Of a DNA stretch of 23,294 bases, positions 1 to 7,330 are shown in pieces (the stretch's first letter is position 1; the number at the start of each line of letters is the position of its first letter). The stretch spans positions 1 to 23,294 of the forward strand of contig CAIFEU010000019.1 of assembly GCA_903789505.1 (NCBI GenBank), in the 5' to 3' direction. The DNA comes from an uncultured Coriobacteriales bacterium (lineage in GTDB: Bacteria > Actinomycetota > Coriobacteriia > Coriobacteriales > UMGS124). The notes beneath the pieces were generated by a model. The model did no database searches. It saw only the letters and a program-made list of their open reading frames with translations, and had not been told where the DNA came from. The position numbers and the translations under genes are program-made.

Positions 1-13
1 GGTCAGGGTCAGC

Positions 14-39
14 GTTCCGGTCAAATGTTCCGGTCAAAT
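14..39 (+). repeat. 13-bp tandem duplication, GTTCCGGTCAAAT x2
   Basis: GTTCCGGTCAAAT occurs at 14-26 and again, perfectly, at 27-39. The second unit contains GGTCAAAT, the outer end of the first 23-bp motif of element 1 (32-54), so this looks like a local duplication of the edge of that element. Further copies could lie left of the window. Confidence 0.8.
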
Positions 40-346
40 GATGACGAAATGCGAGGCCGGGTGCTCACGGCCCCCGAAAACCGGCCTTCGGAGGTCAACT
101 TGTGACGAAATGCGAGACTCGTCGTGCCGCGCGTCCGCATGGCACGTCTGAATGGCGCACGCCCATTGTCCGAATAATCCGCTGACCTGGTGCGATGCGA
201 GAGCACGGCAGCTCACCCTCGCCGAGCGGGCCAGCAGGAGGCGTTCTGTCATCGCATTTCGTCTCGGTTTGACCATGCGAAGACGACTCCGCCCTTCGTG
301 GTCGTCCTCGTCCTTACCTGTCATCGCATTTCGTCTCGGTTTGACC
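32..346. repeat. Composite repeat element 1: four 23-bp motifs, two forward and two inverted
   Basis: The motif starts GGTCAAA and ends GACGAAATGCGA, 23 bp in all. Copies read forward at 32-54 and 93-115, and as reverse complement at 252-274 and 324-346. Every copy therefore reads inward from the element ends, giving terminal and subterminal inverted repeats. The two inverted copies sit inside a 37-bp perfect direct repeat (246-282, 318-354). The interior segment at 184-202 matches 17 of 19 bases of the equivalent interior segment in element 2. Both segments begin exactly 91 bp after the start of the second forward motif. No coding sequence is evident. A MITE-like or REP/BIME-like element, or an array of protein-binding sites, are the readings I consider. 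Confidence 0.85.
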
Positions 347-432
347 ATGCGAAGGCCTGAGGAGCGAGGTGAACCTCGTCGTCAACGGCATCCACTGGGA
401 GCACGTGGCCAAGCACGGCCCGTGTGCCGGGA

Positions 433-447
433 GCCGCCGTCGGCGGC
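433..447 (-). terminator. Possible terminator hairpin after the acetyltransferase
   Basis: GCCGCCG and CGGCGGC form a perfect seven-base inverted repeat about 30 bases past the stop codon of the minus-strand acetyltransferase, the last gene of its operon. There is no T-tract, so intrinsic termination is uncertain in this GC-rich sequence. Confidence 0.3.
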
Positions 448-477
448 CGCCACACATGCGGGCGCGCCGGCGACCCG

Positions 478-1074
478 TCAGCACGGCTTCGCCGCGAGGC
501 GGTCGGCGTCGGTGACCTCCCTGAGAGGGCGGCAGGGGTTGCCCACCGCCACGACGCCCGCGGGTATGTCGCGCGTCACCACGGAGCCCGCCCCAATGAC
601 GGCGCCATTGCCCACGGTCACCCCCGGCAGCACCGTGACGTTCGCACCGAGCCATGCGTCCCCTCCTATCGTGATGGGTGCGTCGTCGAACATGCCCGCG
701 AGCCGCTCCTGGGCCACCAGGGCATGGTTGGTGCAGATGAGGCTGCATCCCGGCCCGATCAGGGCGCGGTGCCCGATCGTGATGACGTTCGAGTCGAGGA
801 ACGTGCAGTTGAAGTTGACCATCGCCATGCCCTCGAAGCGCACGTTCTTCCCAAGCACGCAGGTGAACCCGCTCTCCACGAACACGTACTCGCTGTACCC
901 GCTCACGAGCTGCGAGAGTATCTCGCGGCGCCTGGGGTCCGACGGGCGGCAGGCGTTGAAGTCGAATACGAGGTCCTGCACGCGCGCCATGTGCCGGCGC
1001 ACCTCGGGGTCGCGCCTGTCGAACTGCCTTCCCGCGAATGCCTTCTCCAGCTCGGTCATTTCCCGTTCAGTCAT
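478..1074 (-). CDS. Sugar O-acetyltransferase, maltose/galactoside acetyltransferase-like (left-handed beta helix)
   Basis: A 198-residue protein of the maltose/galactoside O-acetyltransferase (Maa/LacA/NodL) family, which moves acetyl from acetyl-CoA to a sugar hydroxyl in the cytoplasm. Residues 1-60 resemble the helical N-terminal Mac region. Residues 70-185 hold hexapeptide repeats of the left-handed beta helix (for example ITIGGDAWLGANVTVLPGVTVG). The family's catalytic histidine corresponds to H117 in ICTNHALV. The C-terminal GSVVTRDIPAGVVAVGNP motif is typical. Length is normal. The ATG is preceded by AAGGAGG about nine bases upstream. It is the last gene of the minus-strand run radical SAM, ABC ATPase, ABC permease, acetyltransferase, about 98 bases past the permease. 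The acceptor sugar cannot be told from sequence. LacA-like thiogalactoside specificity is not implied. Confidence 0.88.
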   Translation of the reverse strand: MTEREMTELEKAFAGRQFDRRDPEVRRHMARVQDLVFDFNACRPSDPRRREILSQLVSGYSEYVFVESGFTCVLGKNVRFEGMAMVNFNCTFLDSNVITIGHRALIGPGCSLICTNHALVAQERLAGMFDDAPITIGGDAWLGANVTVLPGVTVGNGAVIGAGSVVTRDIPAGVVAVGNPCRPLREVTDADRLAAKPC

Positions 1075-1172
1075 GTCTTCCGTCCTCCTTCGTCATCCGT
1101 TCGCCGCACGATGACGCGCGGCGCGACGGGCGCCCGCATCGCCATTGCGAACCAGAACGCCCCGCCCGGCTC

Positions 1173-1946
1173 TCACGCCAAGTCCCGCGTCCTCAGTATC
1201 AGGTCACAGACCCATCCCACCGCACCGCCGAGCAGGAACGCCCCGGCGACGCAGAGCAGCACGTTCAGAAGCGTCGAGTTGAGTGGCGCCGAGAACATCG
1301 CGACCGGGTAGAACAGGATTCCCACGACGAACGCCCCGATGATCGTGAGCCACAGGCGCTGCTTGAAGAAGACGGCCACCGCCAGGTAGAGCGGCACGAA
1401 CACGCCCATGAGGCAGATCTTCGACAGCACGCACATGACCACCCCGATGGCCCCTGCGCTTCCCGTGTCGAACGACTTGCCCGCCAGGACGCCCGCGAGC
1501 AGCGCGCCGATGAGGTAGGCGAGGACCATTCCCCCGCCCGCGAAGACGCCCACGACGGTCTTCGAGACCACGTAGTCCACCTTCTTGGCGTGAACCGTGA
1601 AGATGTTCTTGATGAAACCGCTGCTGTAGTCGTGCGAGACGAATATCGACACGAGGATCGCCGCGAAGATGAACACCATGTTGATGTTGCACAGCAGAGC
1701 CATCCCCATGATGCCGAGGCCGTCCGCGCCGCCCTGCACCATCTCGACGACCTGCCAGACGTTCGTGAACGTCTGCGCCGCCCCCGGCTCGTTGGCGCTC
1801 ACCATCGAGAGCACCAGCGCTGGGATCAGCGCCGATACCGCCACCATGATGTAGAGCAGCGGAGTGTGGACGAGCCGATAGAAGTCCATCCGGATCATCG
1901 ACCCAACTCGCTGCCGGAACGTATCGATCTGAGTCGCCTGCCTCAT
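1173..1946 (-). CDS. ABC-2-type transporter permease
   Basis: A 257-residue integral membrane protein with about six hydrophobic segments: near residues 30-50, 85-110, 140-165, 172-195, 200-225 and 230-250. The pattern is an N-terminal cytoplasmic stretch, a first segment after RLVHTP, a large loop, then HDYSSGFIKNI, as in ABC-2 permeases of the bacitracin/lantibiotic-immunity type. It is the membrane partner of the ATPase upstream. Its ATG shares one base with the ATPase stop codon (TGATG), and GGAGG lies eight bases before it, so the two are translationally coupled. A GTG three bases earlier would add one residue. The substrate is unknown: peptide antibiotic export or immunity is the usual role of this type, but no bacteriocin gene is seen here. 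Confidence 0.85.
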   Translation of the reverse strand: MRQATQIDTFRQRVGSMIRMDFYRLVHTPLLYIMVAVSALIPALVLSMVSANEPGAAQTFTNVWQVVEMVQGGADGLGIMGMALLCNINMVFIFAAILVSIFVSHDYSSGFIKNIFTVHAKKVDYVVSKTVVGVFAGGGMVLAYLIGALLAGVLAGKSFDTGSAGAIGVVMCVLSKICLMGVFVPLYLAVAVFFKQRLWLTIIGAFVVGILFYPVAMFSAPLNSTLLNVLLCVAGAFLLGGAVGWVCDLILRTRDLA

Positions 1947-2854
1947 CACTGCCTCCTCCCGTCGCTCACCGCGTCGATGTAGTACTCCTCGAGTCCTACC
2001 CGCCGCAGCTCGATGTGGCTCACCGAGATTCCCGCCTGGAACAGCGCGGTCGCGATGGCGGCGCTGTCGGTCTGCCCGTACACGCGCAGCCCGTCCTCGT
2101 CGGGCTCGACCCTGTCGGCGCGCTCGCGCAGCAGCCGGTAGGCGGCGCGGTCGTCGGACGTGCGCACGAGCACGTACTCCTTGCTGCGCTCGCGCACCTG
2201 GTTGGCGAGCACCTCCTGCACGAGCGTCCCCTCACGCAGGATTCCGTAGTGCGTGGCGATCTTGGAGAGCTCGCCCAGGATGTGCGAGCTGATAAGGATC
2301 GTGACCCCCTCCTCGCGGTTCACGCGCAGCAGCGTTTCGCGCACGATGCGCATCCCGTCGGCGTCCAGCCCGTTGATGGGCTCGTCCAGAATCAGCAGCC
2401 GGGGATGCCCCATCAGCGCCTGCGCAACGCCGATGCGCTGCTTCATCCCCAGCGAGCACTGGCCAAACTTGCGGTTGGCAGCCCCGGTCATGCGCACGGC
2501 GCCCAGCGCCCGTTCCACCTCCTCGCCCGGGTTGCACAGGCCGAGGTTCATCGCCTGCATGAACATGTTCTGGAACACCGTGCTGTCGGGGAAGCACCCC
2601 GGGTTCTCGATGAGCACGCCCATGCGGGCGCGCACCTGCGCATCGTCGACGGGGCGACCGTACAGACGGATCTCGCTGCCTCGCTCGGGCACCAGCAGCC
2701 CGCACACGAGCTTCTCCGTCGTGGACTTGCCCGAGCCGTTCTCCCCGATGAACCCGTATATCGCCCCCTCGGGGACGTGCATGTCCAGGTGACGCACGGC
2801 GTACATCCCGTGAAAGCGCTTGGACAGGTCATGGGTCTCTATCGCGTACCTCAC
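1946..2854 (-). CDS. ABC transporter ATP-binding protein
   Basis: A 302-residue ATPase pairing with the permease that follows. Walker A is GENGSGKST, the signature motif is CSLGMKQR and Walker B is LLILDEP followed by INGLD. The H-loop histidine lies in ISSHIL. After the roughly 215-residue nucleotide-binding domain comes an extra C-terminal region of about 85 residues, common in single-domain exporters of the BcrA/NatA type. I chose the GTG at 2854 because AGAGGAG precedes it by about eight bases and the conserved fold starts at once (RYAIETHDLSKRF). An ATG at 2923 would add 23 unconvincing Arg/Gly-rich residues. It lies 91 bases downstream of the radical SAM gene on the same strand. No peptide-sized open frame of convincing quality is seen in that gap. 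Confidence 0.9.
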   Translation of the reverse strand: MRYAIETHDLSKRFHGMYAVRHLDMHVPEGAIYGFIGENGSGKSTTEKLVCGLLVPERGSEIRLYGRPVDDAQVRARMGVLIENPGCFPDSTVFQNMFMQAMNLGLCNPGEEVERALGAVRMTGAANRKFGQCSLGMKQRIGVAQALMGHPRLLILDEPINGLDADGMRIVRETLLRVNREEGVTILISSHILGELSKIATHYGILREGTLVQEVLANQVRERSKEYVLVRTSDDRAAYRLLRERADRVEPDEDGLRVYGQTDSAAIATALFQAGISVSHIELRRVGLEEYYIDAVSDGRRQ

Positions 2855-2945
2855 GCGTCCATCTCCTCTCTTTGCCCTGCTCGTCTCTCGTCCTTGTCGC
2901 TTCGCGGCGCGCCCGCCGCTCACGAAGCCGGCGCGCCGACGACGC

Positions 2946-4382
2946 CTAGTCGCTCACCCAAGCCGTGGGGCTCTTGCCCTGCACGACCAGCGAATCTGAG
3001 AGTGCCTTTTTGGGAGAGAGCTCCCAGAGCGGCTCGCTTGCCCTCGCCCACGCCCAGGCGGTCGCGCGGCATCGCTCCTCCACCTCCTCGGGGTCCTCAG
3101 GTGCGGTGTAGTCGGTCGAATGTGCGCCGGCCGCTCTCACCATCTGGGAGAGCGCACCGGGGTTGTCCAGCAGCGGACACGGGCGCAGCATGTTCGCGTT
3201 GAACGGCTGGCACGCGCGGTAGTTGGCGAACAGCGGGCTCTGGTAGCACTCGAGCAGCGACTTCTCGCGGATGTTGGAGTCGGAGTAGTGGATGAAGGCG
3301 CAGGGCTCCACGTCGCCGGCGGCGTTGATGTGCAGGTAGCGCCGTCCCCCGGCGATGCAGCCTCCCACGTATTCGCCGTCGTTCCAGAAGTCGGCGAGGA
3401 AGATGGGCAGGCTCTTGCGCCACTCGTCACGCACCTTGTGGTACATCCCGGCGCGCTGCCGCGCCGTCGCCAGCAGCTCCACCGGGGCATCCTTGCCAAT
3501 GGGCATGTAGGTGAAGATCCAGGAGAACAGCGCTCCCTTGTCCACGAGGAATCGCATGAACTCGTCGCTGGCAACCGAGTCGTAGTTCTGACTCGTGTAG
3601 CAGATTGACGCCCCGAAGGGCAGCCTGCGCTCGCGCAGCAGGTCCATCGCGCGGCAGACCTTGCGGAACGTCCCCTTGCCCCGACGGGCGTCGGTCGCCT
3701 CCTCGAAGCCCTCAATCGAGAACGCGGGCATGAAGTTCCTGACGTGCAGCATCTCGTCGGCGAACCGCTCGTCCACCAGCGTGCCGTTTGTGAACGCCGA
3801 GAAGTAGCAGTCGGGGTGGCTCTCGCACAGCCGGATGATGTCGCCCTTGCGCGTGAGCGGCTCGCCGCCGGTGAACAGGTAGACGAACGTCCCCATATCG
3901 ACGCCCTGGGATACGATCGACTCGAGTTCCTCGTAGCTCAGGCTCTGGTGGCGCGCGCCCTCGTAGTGGGCCGCCCAGCACCCGTTGCAGTGCAGGTTGC
4001 AGGCGGTGGTGGGGTCGACGAGAATTGCCCAGGGGCAGTTGCAACCGTACCGCTCGTTCACACGACGCTGCCGGTTCATGCCCAAGGCGACGCTGTTCAC
4101 GAAGAAGTTCCTCACGAACGTGCGCGCGCAGTCGGGGTCCACCTCGTCGCGGATGCGCAGCGCAAACTCGCGCCAGTTGTCCCCGGGCGTGCCCAGGTGC
4201 CCAGCGACCATGTTGAGCAGGCGCAGGTTGTCCTCGTTGCCCGCATCCCCCGCCCCCGAGAAGCGGTTCAGCAGCGCCACGACCTTTGGCAGGTTCCCGT
4301 CGAAGTCCTCGCGCAGAAGGTCGTAGCCCTTCATCGTCGCCATCGTCAGAGCCTGCGCCTTCGCACCGTCCAGTATTGACAT
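2946..4382 (-). CDS. Radical SAM protein with C-terminal cysteine-rich region
   Basis: A 478-residue radical S-adenosylmethionine enzyme. The [4Fe-4S]-binding CxxxCxxC is CNLHCNGC at residues 128-135, preceded by ILVDPTTA. It is followed by the SAM-contacting GGEP motif (LFTGGEPLTRKG). Later cysteines, in GGCIAGG, DVEPCAFIH and MLRPCPLLD, suggest a SPASM-like region binding further clusters. About 120 residues precede the barrel and form a helical N-terminal domain. Its overall look is HpnH/MoaA-like. The ATG has a GGAG eight bases upstream. The reaction is unknown. The gene heads an apparent operon with an ABC exporter and an O-acetyltransferase, which would fit making and exporting a modified small molecule, but no precursor peptide is visible. 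Repeat element 2 and a possible response-regulator half-site lie upstream. Confidence 0.88.
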   Translation of the reverse strand: MSILDGAKAQALTMATMKGYDLLREDFDGNLPKVVALLNRFSGAGDAGNEDNLRLLNMVAGHLGTPGDNWREFALRIRDEVDPDCARTFVRNFFVNSVALGMNRQRRVNERYGCNCPWAILVDPTTACNLHCNGCWAAHYEGARHQSLSYEELESIVSQGVDMGTFVYLFTGGEPLTRKGDIIRLCESHPDCYFSAFTNGTLVDERFADEMLHVRNFMPAFSIEGFEEATDARRGKGTFRKVCRAMDLLRERRLPFGASICYTSQNYDSVASDEFMRFLVDKGALFSWIFTYMPIGKDAPVELLATARQRAGMYHKVRDEWRKSLPIFLADFWNDGEYVGGCIAGGRRYLHINAAGDVEPCAFIHYSDSNIREKSLLECYQSPLFANYRACQPFNANMLRPCPLLDNPGALSQMVRAAGAHSTDYTAPEDPEEVEERCRATAWAWARASEPLWELSPKKALSDSLVVQGKSPTAWVSD

Positions 4383-4481
4383 GTGAGTCGCTCCATCCCG
4401 TGTCGTCGCGCCGGCGAGCCCCGTTGGCCGCGGCGCGAGGATGATGCTACGGAGCGCCCGTTATTCGATTTGCGGGGGATT

Positions 4482-4498
4482 GTTAGCGAAAGTTGAAA
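4482..4498 (-). promoter_or_regulatory. Possible response-regulator site upstream of the radical SAM gene
   Basis: GTTAGCGAAAGTTGAAA lies about 100 bases upstream of the radical SAM start. Its first ten bases, GTTAGCGAAA, are identical to the first ten of the direct-repeat site upstream of the response regulator gene (8130-8146). The second half-site is degenerate (GTTGAA instead of GTTAGC) and spaced 10 rather than 11 bases. I infer a related binding site, without proof. Confidence 0.35.
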
Positions 4499-4574
4499 TT
4501 CGGGACGCGGCGAGAGCAAGGCGACAAGGGGCATGGGGTCGCGGGGGACGGGGCGAGGGGTGAGACAAGCGCGA

Positions 4575-4612
4575 GGGATGGGGGTGGGTATGGGGGTGGG
4601 GATGGGGATGGG
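4575..4612 (+). repeat. G-tract array with quadruplex potential
   Basis: About six degenerate hexamers of the type GGGRTG/GGGGTG run in tandem here, giving at least five tracts of three or more G separated by one to three bases on the plus strand. The array directly abuts the left end of repeat element 2. An opposite-strand relative (CATCCCCATCCC) sits inside the element at about 4739-4752. Confidence 0.7.
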
Positions 4613-4916
4613 CAAACGATGACGAAATGCGAACCGAGACGCCCAGGACCCCGGGATGGCGAGCGTTCGGTGGCCAGCTGTTGACGAAATGCGATGCCTA
4701 TCGCCGGCAAGCGGCCGCATGCTCCCTCGCCATGACGACCATCCCCATCCCGATGGCCCATTGACCTGGGGCGATGCGGGAACTCAAACAAACCTCCTCG
4801 CACCGCGCAAATCGACAGGACCGTTCGGCCCTCGCATTTCGTCTCGGTTTGACCATCCGAGTGCCTGAAAGGGTCCCCTCGGGCGTCGTCGGCTCACATT
4901 TCGTCAAACTATGGCC
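4610..4916. repeat. Composite repeat element 2: homologue of element 1
   Basis: Four 23-bp motifs occur in the same order and polarity as in element 1: forward at 4610-4632 and 4672-4694, inverted at 4832-4854 and 4894-4916. Copy 4832-4854 is identical over 23 bp to copies 252-274 and 324-346. Copy 4610-4632 matches 32-54 at 21 of 23 bases, and 4894-4916 is the most diverged. Start-to-start spacings are 62, 160 and 62 bp, against 61, 159 and 72 bp in element 1. The interior match at 4763-4781 sits at the same 91-bp offset as its partner at 184-202. The conserved spacing shows two copies of one element rather than scattered motifs. No target-site duplication is obvious. Confidence 0.85.
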
Positions 4917-4998
4917 ACGCTTCACGCTCACGGACGACGCCATCCGCGGCGGGCAGCACGCCTCGACACCGCGCGCCCCGCAAGGCGACGTGCAGGCG

Positions 4999-6021
4999 TC
5001 ACGGCCGATGCGCGCGCAGACCCCTGGCGGAGTAGACGATCAAGGCGACCGCGGCGATCATGACGAGCGCGAAGCAGACCGCGCCGCTGACGGCCTCCAT
5101 GACAAAGCGGAACGACTCCTGGTCCGCCCCGAACACCGCAATCATCGTGGTCTCGAGGAAGAACAGCTTCACGACCGCCTCCGAGAACGACACCGCGCGC
5201 GACGCCACCAGCAGCGGGCGCTCCACGCGTCTCACCTGGGCGAGCGACTTGATTGACAGTACGAGGCTGACAAACGTGAACGTTGCGATCGCGATCACGG
5301 CGACGGTGCCGTACAGGTCCGCCTTGCGCCGGGCGATCATCTCGACCATCACACCGGACAGCACGAACGCCAGCACGACGAGCAGCACCCCGCACGCGAG
5401 CGTCGCGTTCAGCTCGCCTCGCATGCGCGACGCTGCGTCCGCCCGGCGCGCCCGATGCAGACCGAACGCCACCGCGAACCCCAGCAGGGCGGTCACCAGG
5501 TTGTAGAGCGCCACGGCGAGCGCCCAGCCCGAGTCGTACTGCAGGCCCGTCGCGAGCACGAAGGCCGCATACGCGAAGTCGAGCACGAGTGAGCGGGCAC
5601 TTGAGATGCCAACCCGGATGCCCTCGCTGCCCATCAGCACCCGCACGGGGGCCCAGCCCCTCACGGCGTCCACCGCGCGAGGGCCCCAGTCCACGACCGC
5701 CGTCACGACGACCACCAGCGCATAGGTCGACAGCGCGTAGATGGCGGGCGCCAGCGGCGACGAGCCTCCCGGTCCCAGCAGGCACCAGACGTCACCGACG
5801 ACCGACGCGACGACGAGGGCGGCGGTCACCACCGCCCCGGGCCGCAGCAGGCGCCCAAGGACGCGCGTCGCCCCCGTCGAGAGCCACCGCCCCTCCCGAA
5901 GCGGTTCGCGCGCGTCCCGACCGCCCGACCCTCGCACCGCGGACGCCCCCATGTCGGCCTGTGCATCCCCGCCCCGCACGCCCGACGGACGCCCCGCCCG
6001 CGGGGTGCCCCGCCTACGCAT
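4999..6021 (-). CDS. Multi-pass membrane protein of unknown function, coupled to a two-component system
   Basis: I do not recognise the family. The 340-residue product has an Arg/Gly-rich N-terminus of about 55 residues, then seven or eight hydrophobic segments near 63-82, 91-110, 145-162, 166-187, 205-224, 236-257, 283-298 and 306-331. Charged loops (HRARRADAASRMRGE, ARRKADLY, QVRRVERP) look cytoplasmic by the positive-inside rule. The ATG at 6021 overlaps the end of the histidine kinase gene by eight bases, so expression is probably coupled to the kinase. The ribosome-binding site is weak, and a later ATG (codon 24) is an alternative start. Being the third gene of the regulator-kinase operon, it may be a target, a sensor accessory or an immunity-type membrane protein. 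None of these can be shown. Confidence 0.75.
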   Translation of the reverse strand: MRRRGTPRAGRPSGVRGGDAQADMGASAVRGSGGRDAREPLREGRWLSTGATRVLGRLLRPGAVVTAALVVASVVGDVWCLLGPGGSSPLAPAIYALSTYALVVVVTAVVDWGPRAVDAVRGWAPVRVLMGSEGIRVGISSARSLVLDFAYAAFVLATGLQYDSGWALAVALYNLVTALLGFAVAFGLHRARRADAASRMRGELNATLACGVLLVVLAFVLSGVMVEMIARRKADLYGTVAVIAIATFTFVSLVLSIKSLAQVRRVERPLLVASRAVSFSEAVVKLFFLETTMIAVFGADQESFRFVMEAVSGAVCFALVMIAAVALIVYSARGLRAHRP

Positions 6022-7330
6022 GAGCGTGATGCCTGGGGACGCTCACGACAAACGCACTCCCCCGCCCTTGCTCGCTTCGCACCGACACCGTCCCTCCCTG
6101 CACGTCTACCACACGCTTGACCAGCGCGAGCCCCAAACCGTTTCCGCGCGAGGAGCGGGAGGGGTCCGCCTGGTAGAACTTATCGAACACATGGGGAAGC
6201 GCCGATGCGGGGATGCCGCAGCCCGTGTCCGCCACGACGACGGTCGCCCAGTCGGGGTCGGGGTCAAGGCGAAGGTCGGCGCCCACAGCGGGCAGGTCGC
6301 CCTCGCCCCCTTCCTCGGACTGACCGGCGCCCTCGGTCCCGCCCGTGCTCTCGACGCCCCCGGCCTCCCTCCCCTCGGAGAGCGTCACCGTGATTCGTCC
6401 GCCCGTGGGGGTGAACTTGACCGCGTTGCTCATGAGGTTGCCCCACACCAGCGACCACAGCTCCGCGTCGCCCACGACGCTGATCCCCTCCTCGAGGTCG
6501 GTGACCAGGTCGATGCCGGCGACGTCGAGCCGGTCCGAGCAGTCGATGATGCACTCGGCAAGCTGCTCGGACAGGTCGAACTCCTCGCGCTCGGGAAAGA
6601 TGCGCTGGTTCTCCAGCTTGTTGAGGCGCAGCATCTTGGAGACCATGTCCGAAAGTCCGCGGGCAGCCTCGCCCACCTTGACGGCATATCCGATGCGCTC
6701 CCCCTCGGACAGGGTCGGGTCCTGCATGATGGTCGCGTAGTTGCTCATGACGGTGAGGGGCGTCTTCATCTCGTGCGACACGCTCGCCACGAAGTCCGAT
6801 CGCAGCGCCTCGACGCTGCCCAGCTCCCCCGCCATTCGATTGAGGTCCTCGGCAATAACGTCGAATTCGTTGCGCCCCCTTCCCCCGCGCTCGGGGATGC
6901 GCGCCGAGAAGTCGCCCTGCGCGAGCCGCTCAGTGAACTCCAAGATGAGCTTGACGGGCTTCTGCATCGTCTGCCTGCGATACAGTCCCCAGACGACGGT
7001 CGCGAGCGCACTGATGAAGAAGACGTTGGCGACGACGAACAGCATGCGCGAGCCAAAGACCTCAGGGGGCAGGTCGATGCCGCTGAGCAGGAAGCTGATC
7101 GTAATCGTCACGGCAGCAGAGAACCCGAACAGCACGGCGGCGTAGGAGCGCCAGGTGAACAGGCTGCGCTGCACGCGCCCCTCACGGCGAGGCGTACGCC
7201 TGCAGCGCGAGCCCGCGGGTGCGTCCGGCCCCTCGTCGTCCGCGGCGCCGGCGCCGGCACGGGCGCGGCGGGCGCGCGTGCCGCCCGCCTCCGCGCGCCC
7301 GACGAACCGCTCGCGCTCCCACCTACCCAC
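6014..7330 (-). CDS. Sensor histidine kinase (HAMP-HisKA-HATPase)
   Basis: A 438-residue membrane histidine kinase partnered with the OmpR-type regulator just upstream. Two hydrophobic segments (about 62-82 and 95-115) enclose only some 12 residues, so there is almost no external sensor domain. This points to sensing within the membrane or through a partner. A HAMP-like linker follows (about 118-170), then the H-box SHEMKTPL with phospho-accepting H186. The N-box is NLMSNAVKFTP, the G1 box VADTGCGIP and the G2 box GNGLGLALVKRVV. Between N and G1 lies a Gly/Glu-rich insertion (about residues 305-350). The GTG start overlaps the regulator stop codon by eight bases. The first 50 residues are low complexity, and a downstream GTG at codon 53 could be the true start. 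Confidence 0.9.
   Translation of the reverse strand: MGRWERERFVGRAEAGGTRARRARAGAGAADDEGPDAPAGSRCRRTPRREGRVQRSLFTWRSYAAVLFGFSAAVTITISFLLSGIDLPPEVFGSRMLFVVANVFFISALATVVWGLYRRQTMQKPVKLILEFTERLAQGDFSARIPERGGRGRNEFDVIAEDLNRMAGELGSVEALRSDFVASVSHEMKTPLTVMSNYATIMQDPTLSEGERIGYAVKVGEAARGLSDMVSKMLRLNKLENQRIFPEREEFDLSEQLAECIIDCSDRLDVAGIDLVTDLEEGISVVGDAELWSLVWGNLMSNAVKFTPTGGRITVTLSEGREAGGVESTGGTEGAGQSEEGGEGDLPAVGADLRLDPDPDWATVVVADTGCGIPASALPHVFDKFYQADPSRSSRGNGLGLALVKRVVDVQGGTVSVRSEQGRGSAFVVSVPRHHAHA

Larger units (their letters stand above)
1..477. other. Gene-free left edge holding repeat element 1
   Basis: I find no credible gene in this stretch. It contains a 13-bp tandem repeat (14-39), repeat element 1 (32-346), a 37-bp perfect direct repeat (246-282 and 318-354) and a GC hairpin (433-447) just downstream of the acetyltransferase stop codon. 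Open frames here are short or antisense. One of them contains the same ten-residue peptide twice, only because the DNA repeat is duplicated. Confidence 0.7.
4383..4998. other. Gene-free stretch holding a regulatory half-site, a G-tract array and repeat element 2
   Basis: This 616-bp gap between the minus-strand membrane protein (upstream gene) and the radical SAM gene carries no convincing coding sequence. From low to high coordinates it holds the radical SAM leader, a GTTAGC-type site (4482-4498), a G-tract array (4575-4612) and repeat element 2 (4610-4916). Only short antisense or low-complexity frames are open. Confidence 0.7.

Noticed and set aside
34..348. 104-codon minus-strand frame repeating MVKPRRNAMT
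   Set aside because: The repeated peptide only reflects the duplicated 37-bp DNA repeat. There is no ribosome-binding site, and homologous element 2 keeps the motif but not the frame.
1..354. CRISPR array from repeated 23- and 37-bp units
   Set aside because: Only two perfect direct units exist, the other copies are in the opposite orientation, spacing is unequal, and no cas genes are present.
2855..2945. Precursor peptide gene between the radical SAM and ABC genes
   Set aside because: The 91-bp gap contains only the ATPase ribosome-binding site and no start codon with a peptide-like frame. A RiPP locus is therefore not supported.
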